Below are positions 1 through 7,508 of a stretch of DNA of 14,325 nucleotides, one piece after another. Under the pieces are notes generated by a model, which did no database searches, had not been told where the DNA came from, and saw only the letters and a program-made list of their open reading frames with translations. How positions within the stretch are numbered: the first letter of the stretch is position 1; every line of letters starts with the position of its first letter. Source of the DNA: Phoenicimicrobium sp964438695 (GTDB lineage Bacteria > Atribacterota > Phoenicimicrobiia > Phoenicimicrobiales > Phoenicimicrobiaceae); assembly GCA_964438695.1 (NCBI GenBank), contig CAYTKP010000023.1:1-14325 (forward strand), given 5' to 3'. Made by a program: the position numbers and the translations under genes.

Positions 1-465
1 AAAGATGAAGTAAAAAATGTAGCTGTGAATAGAAAAGCCTATCATGATTATAGTATATTAGATACCTATGAAGCTGGGCTGGCTCTAAAAGGAACAGAAG
101 TAAAATCTTTAAGAGAAGGGAAAGTTAGCCTTCGGGAAAGTTTCGCTCAATTTGAAAATAACGAACTTTACTTGATGAATATGCATATTTCTCCTTATGC
201 TTTTGGGAATATATTTAACGTAGATCCCAAAAGGAAACGTAAATTACTCCTTCATAAGCGGGAAATTTATCGTTTAAAGGGACAAGTTCAGGAGAAAGGT
301 TTAACCTTGGTACCTTTACGAATTTATTTTAAAAGGGGCTATGCCAAAATTGAATTAGCTTTAGCTAAAGGAAAGAAATTATATGATAAACGCAGGGCAC
401 TAGCTGAAAAAGATGCTCAGCGAGAAATGGAAAAAGAAATAAAGAATAAAAAATGGGGGCGATAG
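1..465 (+). CDS. smpB: SsrA-binding protein SmpB (5' end cut off by window edge)
   Basis: SmpB binds tmRNA and delivers it to ribosomes stalled on messages without a stop codon. The frame is open from base 1 (KDEVKNVAVNRKAYHDY...), so the GTG at 25 is not the real start: homologues have a short Lys/Glu-rich lead before the NRKA-HDY motif, and only a few N-terminal residues are missing. Diagnostic blocks are NRKAYHDY, EAGLALKGTEVKSLREGKVSLRES, the MHISPY segment, KRKRKLLLHKREI and the basic C-terminal tail that enters the decoding centre. About 154 residues are visible, close to the usual 150-160. The last codons (Trp-Gly-Arg and the TAG stop) lie inside the 5' end of the tmRNA gene, an 11-base overlap. 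Function is certain from family knowledge; the exact start is outside the window. Confidence 0.97.
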   Translation, partial: KDEVKNVAVNRKAYHDYSILDTYEAGLALKGTEVKSLREGKVSLRESFAQFENNELYLMNMHISPYAFGNIFNVDPKRKRKLLLHKREIYRLKGQVQEKGLTLVPLRIYFKRGYAKIELALAKGKKLYDKRRALAEKDAQREMEKEIKNKKWGR

Positions 466-811
466 GTTTCGACAGAGATAGGAGAGGTAAAAACAGCGAG
501 CCGAGGTTCCATGTCCTCGTAAAACTATGGAAAAACAATAAACGCTAACAATAGAGAATTAGCACTCGCAGCCTAATTGGCTTGCGCATCCATAAAGGTC
601 TTTTGTCTACGAAACTTTTATGGGTGTAACATAAAGTAGACTATCTTTTACCTTATTGCCCTGAAAGGTAAGAGAGAAAGTTAAGGGCTGGCTCGATTTA
701 CATCCTGTCTATGGGAGGTAAATTGAGCGAGAATAAAATCATAGACTACGCTCGTAGCGGTTTTTACCGAAATATCTTTGGACGCGAGTTCGAATCTCGC
801 CGCCTCCACCA
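455..811 (+). ncRNA. ssrA: transfer-messenger RNA (tmRNA, one-piece)
   Basis: tmRNA acts as alanyl-tRNA and short message to rescue stalled ribosomes. The 5' end GGGGGCG (455-461) pairs with CGCCTCC (802-808) to form the acceptor stem, and CCA is encoded at 809-811. The conserved GGTTTCGAC lies just after the 5' end. The T-arm is CGAG-TTCGAAT-CTCG near 785-799. Pseudoknot 1 is visible as 502-506 with 515-519 and 507-512 with 527-532. It sits 11 bases before the resume codon at 544. Pseudoknot 2 is 590-596 with 617-623 and 605-610 with 636-641. Further paired segments (TTACCTT/AAGGTAA, GCCC/GGGC and GCTCGATTTAC/GTAAATTGAGC) account for pseudoknots 3 and 4. The size of 357 nt is normal. No good promoter is visible just before 455, so it may be processed from an smpB-ssrA transcript. 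Confidence 0.97.
544..576 (+). other. tmRNA tag reading frame (ANNRELALAA, stop TAA)
   Basis: The resume codon GCT at 544-546 opens a ten-codon frame, Ala-Asn-Asn-Arg-Glu-Leu-Ala-Leu-Ala-Ala, ending in TAA at 574-576. With the alanine carried by the tRNA part, the tag added to stalled proteins would be A-ANNRELALAA. It keeps the usual AN start and ALAA end recognised by ClpXP-type proteases, and matches the E. coli tag in length. Confidence 0.92.
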
Positions 812-825
812 TATTACAGATAGAT

Positions 826-860
826 AATAGCCCTTTGGCTTTTGCTAAAGGGCTATTTGT
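826..860 (+). terminator. hairpin terminator after ssrA
   Basis: AATAGCCCTTT (826-836) is the exact reverse complement of AAAGGGCTATT (847-857). This gives an 11-bp stem, extended by a few inner pairs around a T-rich loop. The T tract after it is short (TTTGT), so it may be a weak terminator or a 3' processing barrier. It lies between tmRNA and glnS. Confidence 0.65.
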
Positions 861-897
861 AAAAGAGGATTATAAAATAAAGCAAGGGGGCTAGTTT

Positions 898-2601
898 ATG
901 GATTCAATAGATTCTAAAGCAGCAGTCAATTTTATACAGGAGATCATTGATGAAGACAAAAAGGCAAATAAATATAATGGCAGAGTTCATCTCCGATTCC
1001 CCCCAGAACCTAATGGATACCTGCATATCGGTCATGCTAAATCTATCTGCTTGAATTTTGGTTTGGCTGCAAAAAATGGAGGCTTATGTAATCTTCGCTT
1101 TGATGATACAAATCCCAACAAAGAAGATAAGGAATATATTGATTCCATAATTGATGATGTACGATGGCTGGGATTTGATTGGGACGATAGGCTTTTTTAT
1201 GCTTCTGACTATTTTGAGAAAATGTATGATTATGCCATACGTCTAATTAAACTAGGTAAAGCTTATGTGTGTGACCTGAGTCCTGAAGAAATTAAGGAGT
1301 ATCGCGGAGGTTTCAAGGAGCCAGGAAAAGAAAGCCCCTATCGCAATCGTTCTGTGGAAGAGAATCTGGATTTATTTCGACGTATGCGAGCTGGTGAATT
1401 CCCTGACGGTTCACGAGTATTACGAGCTAAAATTGATATGTCTTCACCCAATCTGAATATGAGAGATCCTGTTCTCTATCGTATTTTAAGAGCCACTCAC
1501 CCCCGGACAGGGGATAGATGGTGTATTTATCCTATGTATGACTATGCTCATCCCCTTGAAGATTATTTCGAAGGAATTACTCATTCCATCTGTACCCTGG
1601 AGTTTGAAGACCATCGTCCATTGTATGACTGGGTTCTTAATACTTTAAATTTGCCAGACCCACCTCAGCAGATTGAGTTTGCCCGTCTTAACTTAACTAA
1701 TACAGTAATGAGTAAACGGAAGCTTCGCAAACTGGTGGAAGAAGGTTATGTGGCTGGTTGGGATGATCCTCGTTTGCCGACCATATCGGGGCTGCGTCGA
1801 AGAGGTTATACACCAGAAGCTATCCGAAATTTTTGTGATAGAATCGGAGTATCTAAGGGTAATAGCGTAGTAGATATACGATTTTTGGAACATTGTATCC
1901 GCGAGGATCTCAATTTGCGAGCACCTCGGGTTATGGGGGTACTGCATCCTTTAAAGCTGATTATTGATAATTACCCTGAGAATATGGTGGAAGAGCTGGA
2001 ATCAGAAAATAATCCTGAGGATCCCGCTGCCGGGACACGCAAGATACCGTTTTCCAAAATTCTTTATATCGAACGTGAGGACTTTTGCGAAAACCCTCCT
2101 AAAAAATATTTTCGTTTGGCTCCAAATTATGAGGTCAGGCTAAAAAATGCCTATATCATCAGATGTGAAGAATTTATTAAAGACGAAAAGACGGGGGAGA
2201 TTAAAGAAGTCCACTGTACATATGATCCCGAAAGCAAAAGTGGTAAAGCGGGTGCTAAACGCAAAGTAAAGGGGACTTTACATTGGGTTTCTGCTTACCA
2301 TGCTTTAAAAACAGAGGTGCGCTTATATGACTATCTTTTACTGGATCAGGATGAGAAAGTAGAAAGACAGGGAGAAAAGGAAGATTTTATAAATCAGCTT
2401 AATCCAAACTCTTTAGAAATATTAACTGATTGCCTGGTAGAACCCAGTTTGGCAGGGGCTGTACCCGGAAGTAAATACCAGTTTTTGCGAAAAGGTTACT
2501 TTTGTGTAGATCCCGATTCAACGTCAGATAAGTTAGTATTTAACCGAATTGTATCTTTACGAGATACTTGGGATAAAATACGGAAAGCCAACAAAATTTA
2601 G
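898..2601 (+). CDS. glnS: glutaminyl-tRNA synthetase
   Basis: Class I aminoacyl-tRNA synthetase that charges tRNA-Gln with glutamine in the cytoplasm. The N-terminal Rossmann catalytic domain carries PPEPNGYLHIGHAK (HIGH at residues 43-46). GlnRS-specific LRFDDTNP follows near 66-73, and the KMSKS-equivalent loop VMSKRK is at 270-275. The two-barrel anticodon-binding domain runs from about 345 to 560 (KVKGTLHWVSAYHA, VEPSLAG, YQFLRKGYFCVDPDS). At 567 aa it is near the 554 of E. coli. The start ATG has AAGGGGG at 884-890, seven bases upstream. Base and codon use differ from the downstream genes: about 48% GC in four hand-counted lines against about 29%, and mostly CGN rather than AGA arginine codons, consistent with acquisition or a distinct history. 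GlnRS is absent from many Gram-positives, which use Glu-tRNA-Gln amidotransferase. GluRS is excluded by the GlnRS-type motifs and C-terminal domain. Confidence 0.97.
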   Translation: MDSIDSKAAVNFIQEIIDEDKKANKYNGRVHLRFPPEPNGYLHIGHAKSICLNFGLAAKNGGLCNLRFDDTNPNKEDKEYIDSIIDDVRWLGFDWDDRLFYASDYFEKMYDYAIRLIKLGKAYVCDLSPEEIKEYRGGFKEPGKESPYRNRSVEENLDLFRRMRAGEFPDGSRVLRAKIDMSSPNLNMRDPVLYRILRATHPRTGDRWCIYPMYDYAHPLEDYFEGITHSICTLEFEDHRPLYDWVLNTLNLPDPPQQIEFARLNLTNTVMSKRKLRKLVEEGYVAGWDDPRLPTISGLRRRGYTPEAIRNFCDRIGVSKGNSVVDIRFLEHCIREDLNLRAPRVMGVLHPLKLIIDNYPENMVEELESENNPEDPAAGTRKIPFSKILYIEREDFCENPPKKYFRLAPNYEVRLKNAYIIRCEEFIKDEKTGEIKEVHCTYDPESKSGKAGAKRKVKGTLHWVSAYHALKTEVRLYDYLLLDQDEKVERQGEKEDFINQLNPNSLEILTDCLVEPSLAGAVPGSKYQFLRKGYFCVDPDSTSDKLVFNRIVSLRDTWDKIRKANKI

Positions 2602-2674
2602 AAACCCCAGTTGGATAGCCCTTAGGGAATAATATTTAACAAATAAAAAGAGAAAAATGAAAGCCATAGGAGAT

Positions 2675-2706
2675 AAAAAATCCGAAAAATTATTTTCGGA
2701 TTTTTT
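2675..2706 (+). terminator. rho-independent terminator after glnS
   Basis: TCCGAAAA (2681-2688) pairs with TTTTCGGA (2693-2700) around a four-base loop. The flanking A6 (2675-2680) and T6 (2701-2706) extend the stem to 14 bp and give a T tract on either strand. It lies 73 bases after the glnS stop and separates glnS from the next operon. Confidence 0.85.
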
Positions 2707-2823
2707 GATTATTAGATTAAAAAAGAAGGATAATTGGAAGTTTATGTAGTATATATTATGTAATATATTTAGCTGTACTTTGATAAATCATATCCCGTAG
2801 GGAGCGATATAAGATAGAAAAAA

Positions 2824-2852
2824 TTGAATAATCTAAGTTAATCTGTTATAAA
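2824..2852 (+). promoter_or_regulatory. candidate sigma-70 promoter for the envelope/nadK operon
   Basis: TTGAAT (2824-2829) and TATAAA (2847-2852) are separated by 17 bases, about 40 bases before the ATG at 2892 and downstream of the glnS terminator. The position makes sense, but such hexamers arise easily in AT-rich DNA. Apart from this and the terminator, nothing else was recognised in 2602-2891. Confidence 0.4.
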
Positions 2853-2891
2853 TAAATAAGTAGAAAAATATTTTTAGGTGAAAAATAAGTT

Positions 2892-3926
2892 ATGGAATTT
2901 GTAAAAGATAAAAAATTAAATTTTATTATCAATATTTCCTTCAGCCTGGCGATTCTATTTTATGTATTAAGTAAACTTAAGTGGCTATTTATATATTTTA
3001 GTATTGCTTTGATGTTAGCTTATTTTTTTGATCCTTTTTATAGATATCTCGTTAATAAAAAAGTTCCAAAGGCATTGGCTGTTACGATTATTATTGGGAT
3101 AATAATTGCACTGTTAGTTCTAATTATATTTTTCCTTATCCCTAGTGTAGTTAATCAACTCAATATTCTATATAAAGAAATTCCTAATTTTATCGATGAA
3201 TTTCAAACTCTAATTTTCTCTTTAGAACCTCAACTTTCTAAATTTATAAACCCCGAGGACGTAGAAACCTTACTTAAAGAAAATTTATCTGAACTCCAGA
3301 AAGATATATTAAATTTTTCTCGAACTATTATAATTTATTTGTCCAATATAATCTCTAGTATTACCTTTGGTATAATAATTGTTCCTTTGATTTTATTTTA
3401 TATGTTGAGAGATATGAATATATTTAAGGAAAATTTATATATTTTTGTGTCCAAAGATAAGAGAAAAGAGTTTAAAGAAATACTGGAAGAGATAGACCGA
3501 ATTGTTAGTGGATTTATACGCGGTAGAATAATAGTCTGCTTTATTGTGGGAGCTCTAATTGGCATAGGTTTGTATTTCTTAAATTTAAAATTTGCTTTAA
3601 TTATTGGGATAACCAGTGGAGTATTTAATTTTATCCCCTATTTAGGTCCTATAGTAGGTGTCGTTTTGGCTCTAATCTTTGCTCTAGGTAGTTCCTGGTG
3701 GGTGTTATTAACGATTGTAATATTGTTTGTAATAGTTAATCAAATTGAAGCGATGCTTCTTAATCCTAATATTCTGGGCAGAGAATTAGGCTTACATCCT
3801 TTAACGGTAATTTTGTTTATTTTAATTTGTGGTCAATTATTAGGAGTATTAGGGGTATTAGTAGCTGTACCTTTAGCTGCTATTTTAAAGGTTTTGGCCT
3901 TGAGATATTTACTTCGGGAGGAATAA
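2892..3926 (+). CDS. AI-2E family (PerM/YdiK-type) membrane protein
   Basis: Polytopic inner-membrane protein of 344 aa in the AI-2E transporter (UPF0118) family, whose members export small molecules or act as Na+/H+ antiporters; the substrate cannot be read from sequence. Hydrophobic segments lie at about 11-45 (two), 61-84, 145-171, 212-232, 233-263, 268-285 and 303-340. The amphipathic stretch at 85-140 is the usual variable soluble part. Family signatures are PLILFYMLRD (165-174), the VSGFIRGR turn (205-212), NFIPYLGPIVG (246-256) and LNPNILGRELGLHP (290-303). Shine-Dalgarno AGGTG is at 2876-2880. It heads the operon, with the amidase starting nine bases after its stop. Confidence 0.9.
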   Translation: MEFVKDKKLNFIINISFSLAILFYVLSKLKWLFIYFSIALMLAYFFDPFYRYLVNKKVPKALAVTIIIGIIIALLVLIIFFLIPSVVNQLNILYKEIPNFIDEFQTLIFSLEPQLSKFINPEDVETLLKENLSELQKDILNFSRTIIIYLSNIISSITFGIIIVPLILFYMLRDMNIFKENLYIFVSKDKRKEFKEILEEIDRIVSGFIRGRIIVCFIVGALIGIGLYFLNLKFALIIGITSGVFNFIPYLGPIVGVVLALIFALGSSWWVLLTIVILFVIVNQIEAMLLNPNILGRELGLHPLTVILFILICGQLLGVLGVLVAVPLAAILKVLALRYLLREE

Positions 3927-3935
3927 CTAAGTTAG

Positions 3936-5444
3936 ATGAAAAAAATAATCTTATTATTGCTAATAGTAATGGGAATAACAATTTTAATTCCTCTTCCTCC
4001 AGCCTTTACTCAATCTTCAGAGATAAACATATTATTAAACCAAAAACCTCTCGCGACGACTGTTTCTTCAATTATTGAAAATGACCGGATATTTGTTCCC
4101 GCTCGCAATATAGTAGAGGCCTTAGGGGGAAGGATAACTTGGTTTCCGGCGTTAAAATTATTAAATATATATATCGATAACCATACTGTTAGTTTAGTAA
4201 TTGATGACCCTTCCTTAGAGATAGATGGGAAAATAGTTTCTTTGGAAAATCCTGCACGAATTATAGATAACCGGGTAATGATTCCTTTAGAGGTAATTAA
4301 AATTATTACTCAGGTAGAAATTAAATGGAATAACCAGACTAAGACTCTATCAATCAATACCATAAGACCTTATTTACTTAAAATTAGAAGTTATTCTCAT
4401 CCTGATAAGACCAGAATAGTTATTGATTTATCCGAAAAGACCGAATTTAAAGCAAATTTATTAACTAACCCTGATAGAATTTTTATTGATATAATTGGCT
4501 CTATTATAAAGTTGGAAGACTCATTAAAACAGATAGAAATAAATGATGGAGTAATAAAGACTGTAAGGACTGCCCAGTATAATCAAGAAGTAGTCAGAGT
4601 AGTATTTGACCTTTATCAAAAGTTCAAATATGACCTTTTCAGTCTTACTGACCCTGATAGAATTGTAATTGATGTATTTAGACCAGAGGAGAAAGAAAAG
4701 GCTATTTCTGAACCTCTCCCCACAAAGTCTGAGGAAAAACCTAGCATTGAACCTAAAATAAGTGAAAAAAGAGTGGTGATTATCGACCCCGGACATGGAG
4801 GGAGTGACCCGGGGGCAATTGGACCGACTCGTTTAAAAGAAAAAGAAGTTACTTTAAGCATTGCTCTTTATTTAGAAAAACAATTAAGGGAAGCAGGTAT
4901 TTCCGCCTATCTGACCAGAAATAAAGATGAATTTGTTTATTTAGAAGATAGAGTAAATTTTGCCAATCAGAAAAATGGTTTTATATTTATTAGTATACAC
5001 ACTAATTCAGTATTAAATCATCGTCCTAGTGCTGGGGGAATAGAGACTTTTGTATTAAGTTCCAAATATATAGGTGCTTCAGCTAAAGATGTTGCCGATA
5101 GAGAAAATAGAGCGAGTAGAGCTCATCCAGAATTAGATACAGATTTAGCTAAGATTATTGCTGATTTGGAAGAAAGTGCTAATATTCAATATAGCCTGGA
5201 TTTTGCAGATATTGTACAGAAAAAATTAGTAAAATACCTTAAATTAGAGGATAGAGGGGTAAAACAAGCTCCTTTTGTAGTATTAAAAGGGGTAAATATG
5301 GTTGCAGTTATCGTGGAGGTTGCCTTTATCTCTAATCCTAAAGAGGAAAAATTATTAAAAGATGATAGTTTTAGAAAAAATGCAGCTCAAGCTTTGTTTG
5401 AAGCCATAAAATACTATATAGAAAATACTCCTGATGAGGTATGA
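3936..5444 (+). CDS. secreted N-acetylmuramoyl-L-alanine amidase with AMIN domain
   Basis: Zn2+ peptidoglycan hydrolase that cuts the bond between MurNAc and the peptide stem during cell separation or wall turnover. A signal peptide (MKK plus hydrophobic core, cleavage near 26) is followed by a copper-amine-oxidase-N-like stalk domain at about 28-145 (RIFVPARNIVEALGG). An AMIN targeting domain is at about 147-250, with paired 'DRIxIDI/DRIVIDV' repeats. A charged linker at 251-277 precedes an Amidase_3 domain at 279-497. Predicted Zn ligands are His287 (DPGHGG), Glu302 (KEKEVTL) and His355 (SIHTNS), with catalytic Glu461 (VEVAFISN), so the enzyme should be active. The ATG is preceded by GGAGG within the end of the upstream gene. 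It resembles AmiC/CwlD-type enzymes, but the stalk plus AMIN layout is typical of Clostridia and similar lineages. Confidence 0.93.
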   Translation: MKKIILLLLIVMGITILIPLPPAFTQSSEINILLNQKPLATTVSSIIENDRIFVPARNIVEALGGRITWFPALKLLNIYIDNHTVSLVIDDPSLEIDGKIVSLENPARIIDNRVMIPLEVIKIITQVEIKWNNQTKTLSINTIRPYLLKIRSYSHPDKTRIVIDLSEKTEFKANLLTNPDRIFIDIIGSIIKLEDSLKQIEINDGVIKTVRTAQYNQEVVRVVFDLYQKFKYDLFSLTDPDRIVIDVFRPEEKEKAISEPLPTKSEEKPSIEPKISEKRVVIIDPGHGGSDPGAIGPTRLKEKEVTLSIALYLEKQLREAGISAYLTRNKDEFVYLEDRVNFANQKNGFIFISIHTNSVLNHRPSAGGIETFVLSSKYIGASAKDVADRENRASRAHPELDTDLAKIIADLEESANIQYSLDFADIVQKKLVKYLKLEDRGVKQAPFVVLKGVNMVAVIVEVAFISNPKEEKLLKDDSFRKNAAQALFEAIKYYIENTPDEV

Positions 5445-5465
5445 TGAGCTATAAGGTGAATTATT

Positions 5466-6095
5466 ATGGCAAAAAATAGAAAATCAAAGAAGAAAAAAAA
5501 TTACCTGAAAATTATCTTTGCATTATTAGTAATAACAGCACTGATAATTTTTAGTTATTTAATATTTACTAAATTAATTGTTCCTGCTTGGGAAAGGTAT
5601 AAGGAAGAGCCTGTGGTTACAAAGGAAATTCCTTATAAAGAAGAAGAAGAGAGAGAAGAAATTAAACCTATGCCGATAGAAGAGATGGTAGAAGTTAATC
5701 TTTATTTTTCAGATTATCAGGCAATGTATCTGGTGCCTGAAAAAAGAAAAATTTCTACATCTCTTTCTTTAGCTAAACAAGTTGTTATTGAAATTATAAA
5801 TGGTCCGGAAAATTCTAATCTTTACCCTACTATTCCTAAAGGTACTCAACTAAATGAACTTTATATAGCTGATGATATTGCCTATGTTGACCTATCTGAG
5901 GAAGTATGTAAAAATCATCCTGGAGGCAGTAGCGCCGAATTAATGACAGTCTATTCTATAGTTAACACTTTGACTGAAATTCCTCCCATTAAAGGTGTCC
6001 AAATATTAATTAACGGAAACGAAAGAGAGACTTTGGTAGGTCATGTAGATATTAGTAAGCCTCTCCTCAGAGATGAAGATTGGATTAAGCCGTAA
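5466..6095 (+). CDS. membrane-anchored GerMN-domain protein
   Basis: A 209-aa protein with a very basic N-terminus (MAKNRKSKKKKN), one membrane segment at about 15-36, an acidic linker at 46-72 (KEEEEREE) and a C-terminal GerMN ('sporulation and spore germination') domain at about 76-192. GerMN blocks are VNLYFSDYQAMYLVP, VIEIINGP, PTIPKGTQLNELYIADDIAYVDLSEE and VQILINGNE. It should face outside the cytoplasm. GerM-like proteins act in spore envelope assembly in Bacillus, but the domain also occurs in non-sporulating bacteria. Here its link to the amidase, 21 bases upstream, suggests a general cell-wall role. Shine-Dalgarno AAGGTGA is at 5453-5459. The molecular function is unknown. Confidence 0.85.
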   Translation: MAKNRKSKKKKNYLKIIFALLVITALIIFSYLIFTKLIVPAWERYKEEPVVTKEIPYKEEEEREEIKPMPIEEMVEVNLYFSDYQAMYLVPEKRKISTSLSLAKQVVIEIINGPENSNLYPTIPKGTQLNELYIADDIAYVDLSEEVCKNHPGGSSAELMTVYSIVNTLTEIPPIKGVQILINGNERETLVGHVDISKPLLRDEDWIKP

Positions 6096-6135
6096 AATTT
6101 AAACAAAATCTTTTTATATTAATGCGGAGGAAGTA

Positions 6136-6603
6136 ATGATTAATAGTACTGATTTTTCTGAAATATTTAAGAATCAAATTATAATAATCGCCCTTATAAC
6201 TTATATCCTGAACCAGATTTTGAAGTTATTTATATTTTATTTTACAGAAAAAAGATGGGATTTCAGAAGATTTATTGGGGCAGGAGGGATGCCGAGTACT
6301 CATTCTGCCCTTTCAATGTGTGTGGCTGTAACCATCGGCTTGAGTGAAGGATGGAATTCTCCTTTATTTGCTTTGGCTATAGTTATGTCTTTTATCATTA
6401 TGGCTGATGCAACTGGAGTAAGAAGGGAAACCGGGGAGCAGGCTAAAGTATTAAACAAAATAATCCTGGAGTTTTTCGAGGAGAGAAAAATCAGGGATAA
6501 GCGTTTAAAAGAATTGATTGGACATACTCCTTTTGAAGTTATTGTAGGTGGTATAATAGGTATGGTAATGGCTGGCCTTCTATATTATTACTTAAATTTT
6601 TAA
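6136..6603 (+). CDS. divergent PAP2 family (DUF212, YuiD-like) membrane protein
   Basis: A 155-aa integral membrane protein related to PAP2-type acid phosphatases/haloperoxidases. Seen in the sequence are GGMPSTHSALS (50-60), the DATGVRRETGEQA block (91-103) and LIGHTPFEVIVGG (127-139), all family hallmarks, plus hydrophobic segments near 15-37, 60-90 and 133-153. A lipid-phosphate phosphatase activity, for example on undecaprenyl pyrophosphate or phosphatidate, is inferred from superfamily and not established for DUF212. GGAGG at 6126-6130 supports the ATG. It stands 40 bases after the GerMN gene and 10 before tlyA, so is probably co-transcribed. Confidence 0.9.
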   Translation: MINSTDFSEIFKNQIIIIALITYILNQILKLFIFYFTEKRWDFRRFIGAGGMPSTHSALSMCVAVTIGLSEGWNSPLFALAIVMSFIIMADATGVRRETGEQAKVLNKIILEFFEERKIRDKRLKELIGHTPFEVIVGGIIGMVMAGLLYYYLNF

Positions 6604-6613
6604 TTCGGGGTGG

Positions 6614-7444
6614 ATGTATCGATTGAAAAAGATAGAAAAAGAGCGATTAGATATACTGCTTGTAAAAAGGGGATTTTATCCTACCAGAGAAAAAGCCAGG
6701 AGAGCAATAATGGCCGGAGAAGTGTTGGTAGAAGAAGAAAGAATCAGCAAGGCTGGACAAAAAGTAAGGGTTGATAGTAATATATCATTATTAAAAAAGG
6801 CGACTGTTTATGTAAGCAGGGGCGGAGAAAAGTTAGAAAAAGCTATAAAGACGTTTAGTATTTCGGTTAAAGAAAAAAAAGTAATCGATGTGGGTGCCTC
6901 AACTGGAGGATTTACTGATTGCTTGTTAAAGTTTGGAGCTGAAAAGGTCTATTCTATAGATGTTGGTTATGGACAATTAGCCTGGAAATTGCAAAAAGAT
7001 CAAAGAGTAGTGTTGATGGATCGGACCAACATAAGATACCTTACACCCGACAAATTTGATAATCTATTTGAATTAGCTACCATAGATGTCTCTTTTATAT
7101 CATTAGATAAAGTTTTACCAGCAGTATATAATTTACTTAAAGGGGAAGGAGAGGCTGTAGCTTTAATTAAACCTCAATTTGAAGCAGGTCGAGAATTTGT
7201 TCAAAAGGGTGGATTAGTAAAAAAGATAGAAGTCCATCAAATGGTAATAAAAAGAGTAGGTAATAATGCCCAAAAATTAGGTTTTAAAATTCAAGGATTG
7301 ACCTTTTCTCCCTTAAAAGGTGCTTCCGGTAACATAGAATATCTTATCTATTTAACTAAAAATATCACGAAAGAAGAAATAGATGATTTCTCTCTCTTAA
7401 TCAAAGAGATAGTAGAACAAGCTCACCAAGAACTTTCTCAATAA
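6614..7444 (+). CDS. tlyA: TlyA family rRNA (cytidine-2'-O)-methyltransferase / hemolysin A
   Basis: TlyA 2'-O-methylates cytidine in rRNA using S-adenosylmethionine; in Mycobacterium this sets capreomycin sensitivity, and some members were named hemolysins. An N-terminal S4 RNA-binding domain (about 10-70, ERLDILLVKRGFYPTREKARRAI) precedes an FtsJ-type methyltransferase domain with motif I DVGASTGGF (92-100), ATIDVSFISL (155-164), ALIKPQFEAGR (183-193) and SPLKGASGN near 236-244. Length 276 aa is usual. Start choice: GGGGTGG (6607-6613) touches the ATG at 6614, too close for good initiation. The in-frame TTG at 6623 (giving MKKIEKERLD...) has better spacing and matches typical N-termini, so the true protein may be 273 aa. 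In Clostridia tlyA likewise precedes nadK and recN. Confidence 0.94.
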   Translation: MYRLKKIEKERLDILLVKRGFYPTREKARRAIMAGEVLVEEERISKAGQKVRVDSNISLLKKATVYVSRGGEKLEKAIKTFSISVKEKKVIDVGASTGGFTDCLLKFGAEKVYSIDVGYGQLAWKLQKDQRVVLMDRTNIRYLTPDKFDNLFELATIDVSFISLDKVLPAVYNLLKGEGEAVALIKPQFEAGREFVQKGGLVKKIEVHQMVIKRVGNNAQKLGFKIQGLTFSPLKGASGNIEYLIYLTKNITKEEIDDFSLLIKEIVEQAHQELSQ

Positions 7445-7508
7445 CTGATAAATTGACGGCAAAGGAGTGAATACAAAATTTAAATAGCATAATTAAGGGA
7501 TTATTGGA

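Noticed and set aside
25..27. GTG at 25 as the smpB start
   Set aside because: The frame is open to base 1 and codes for the usual Lys/Glu-rich lead of SmpB. The gene simply starts outside the window.
1693..1947. 84-codon frame on the minus strand inside glnS
   Set aside because: It lies fully opposite conserved GlnRS sequence, including the MSK loop, and has no recognisable protein features.
3827..4078. 83-codon + frame across the AI-2E/amidase junction
   Set aside because: It is out of frame with two well-supported genes and has low-complexity Ser/Asn content; a shadow frame.
4524..4861. Minus-strand frames inside the amidase gene
   Set aside because: They oppose the AMIN and catalytic domains and look like antisense shadows.
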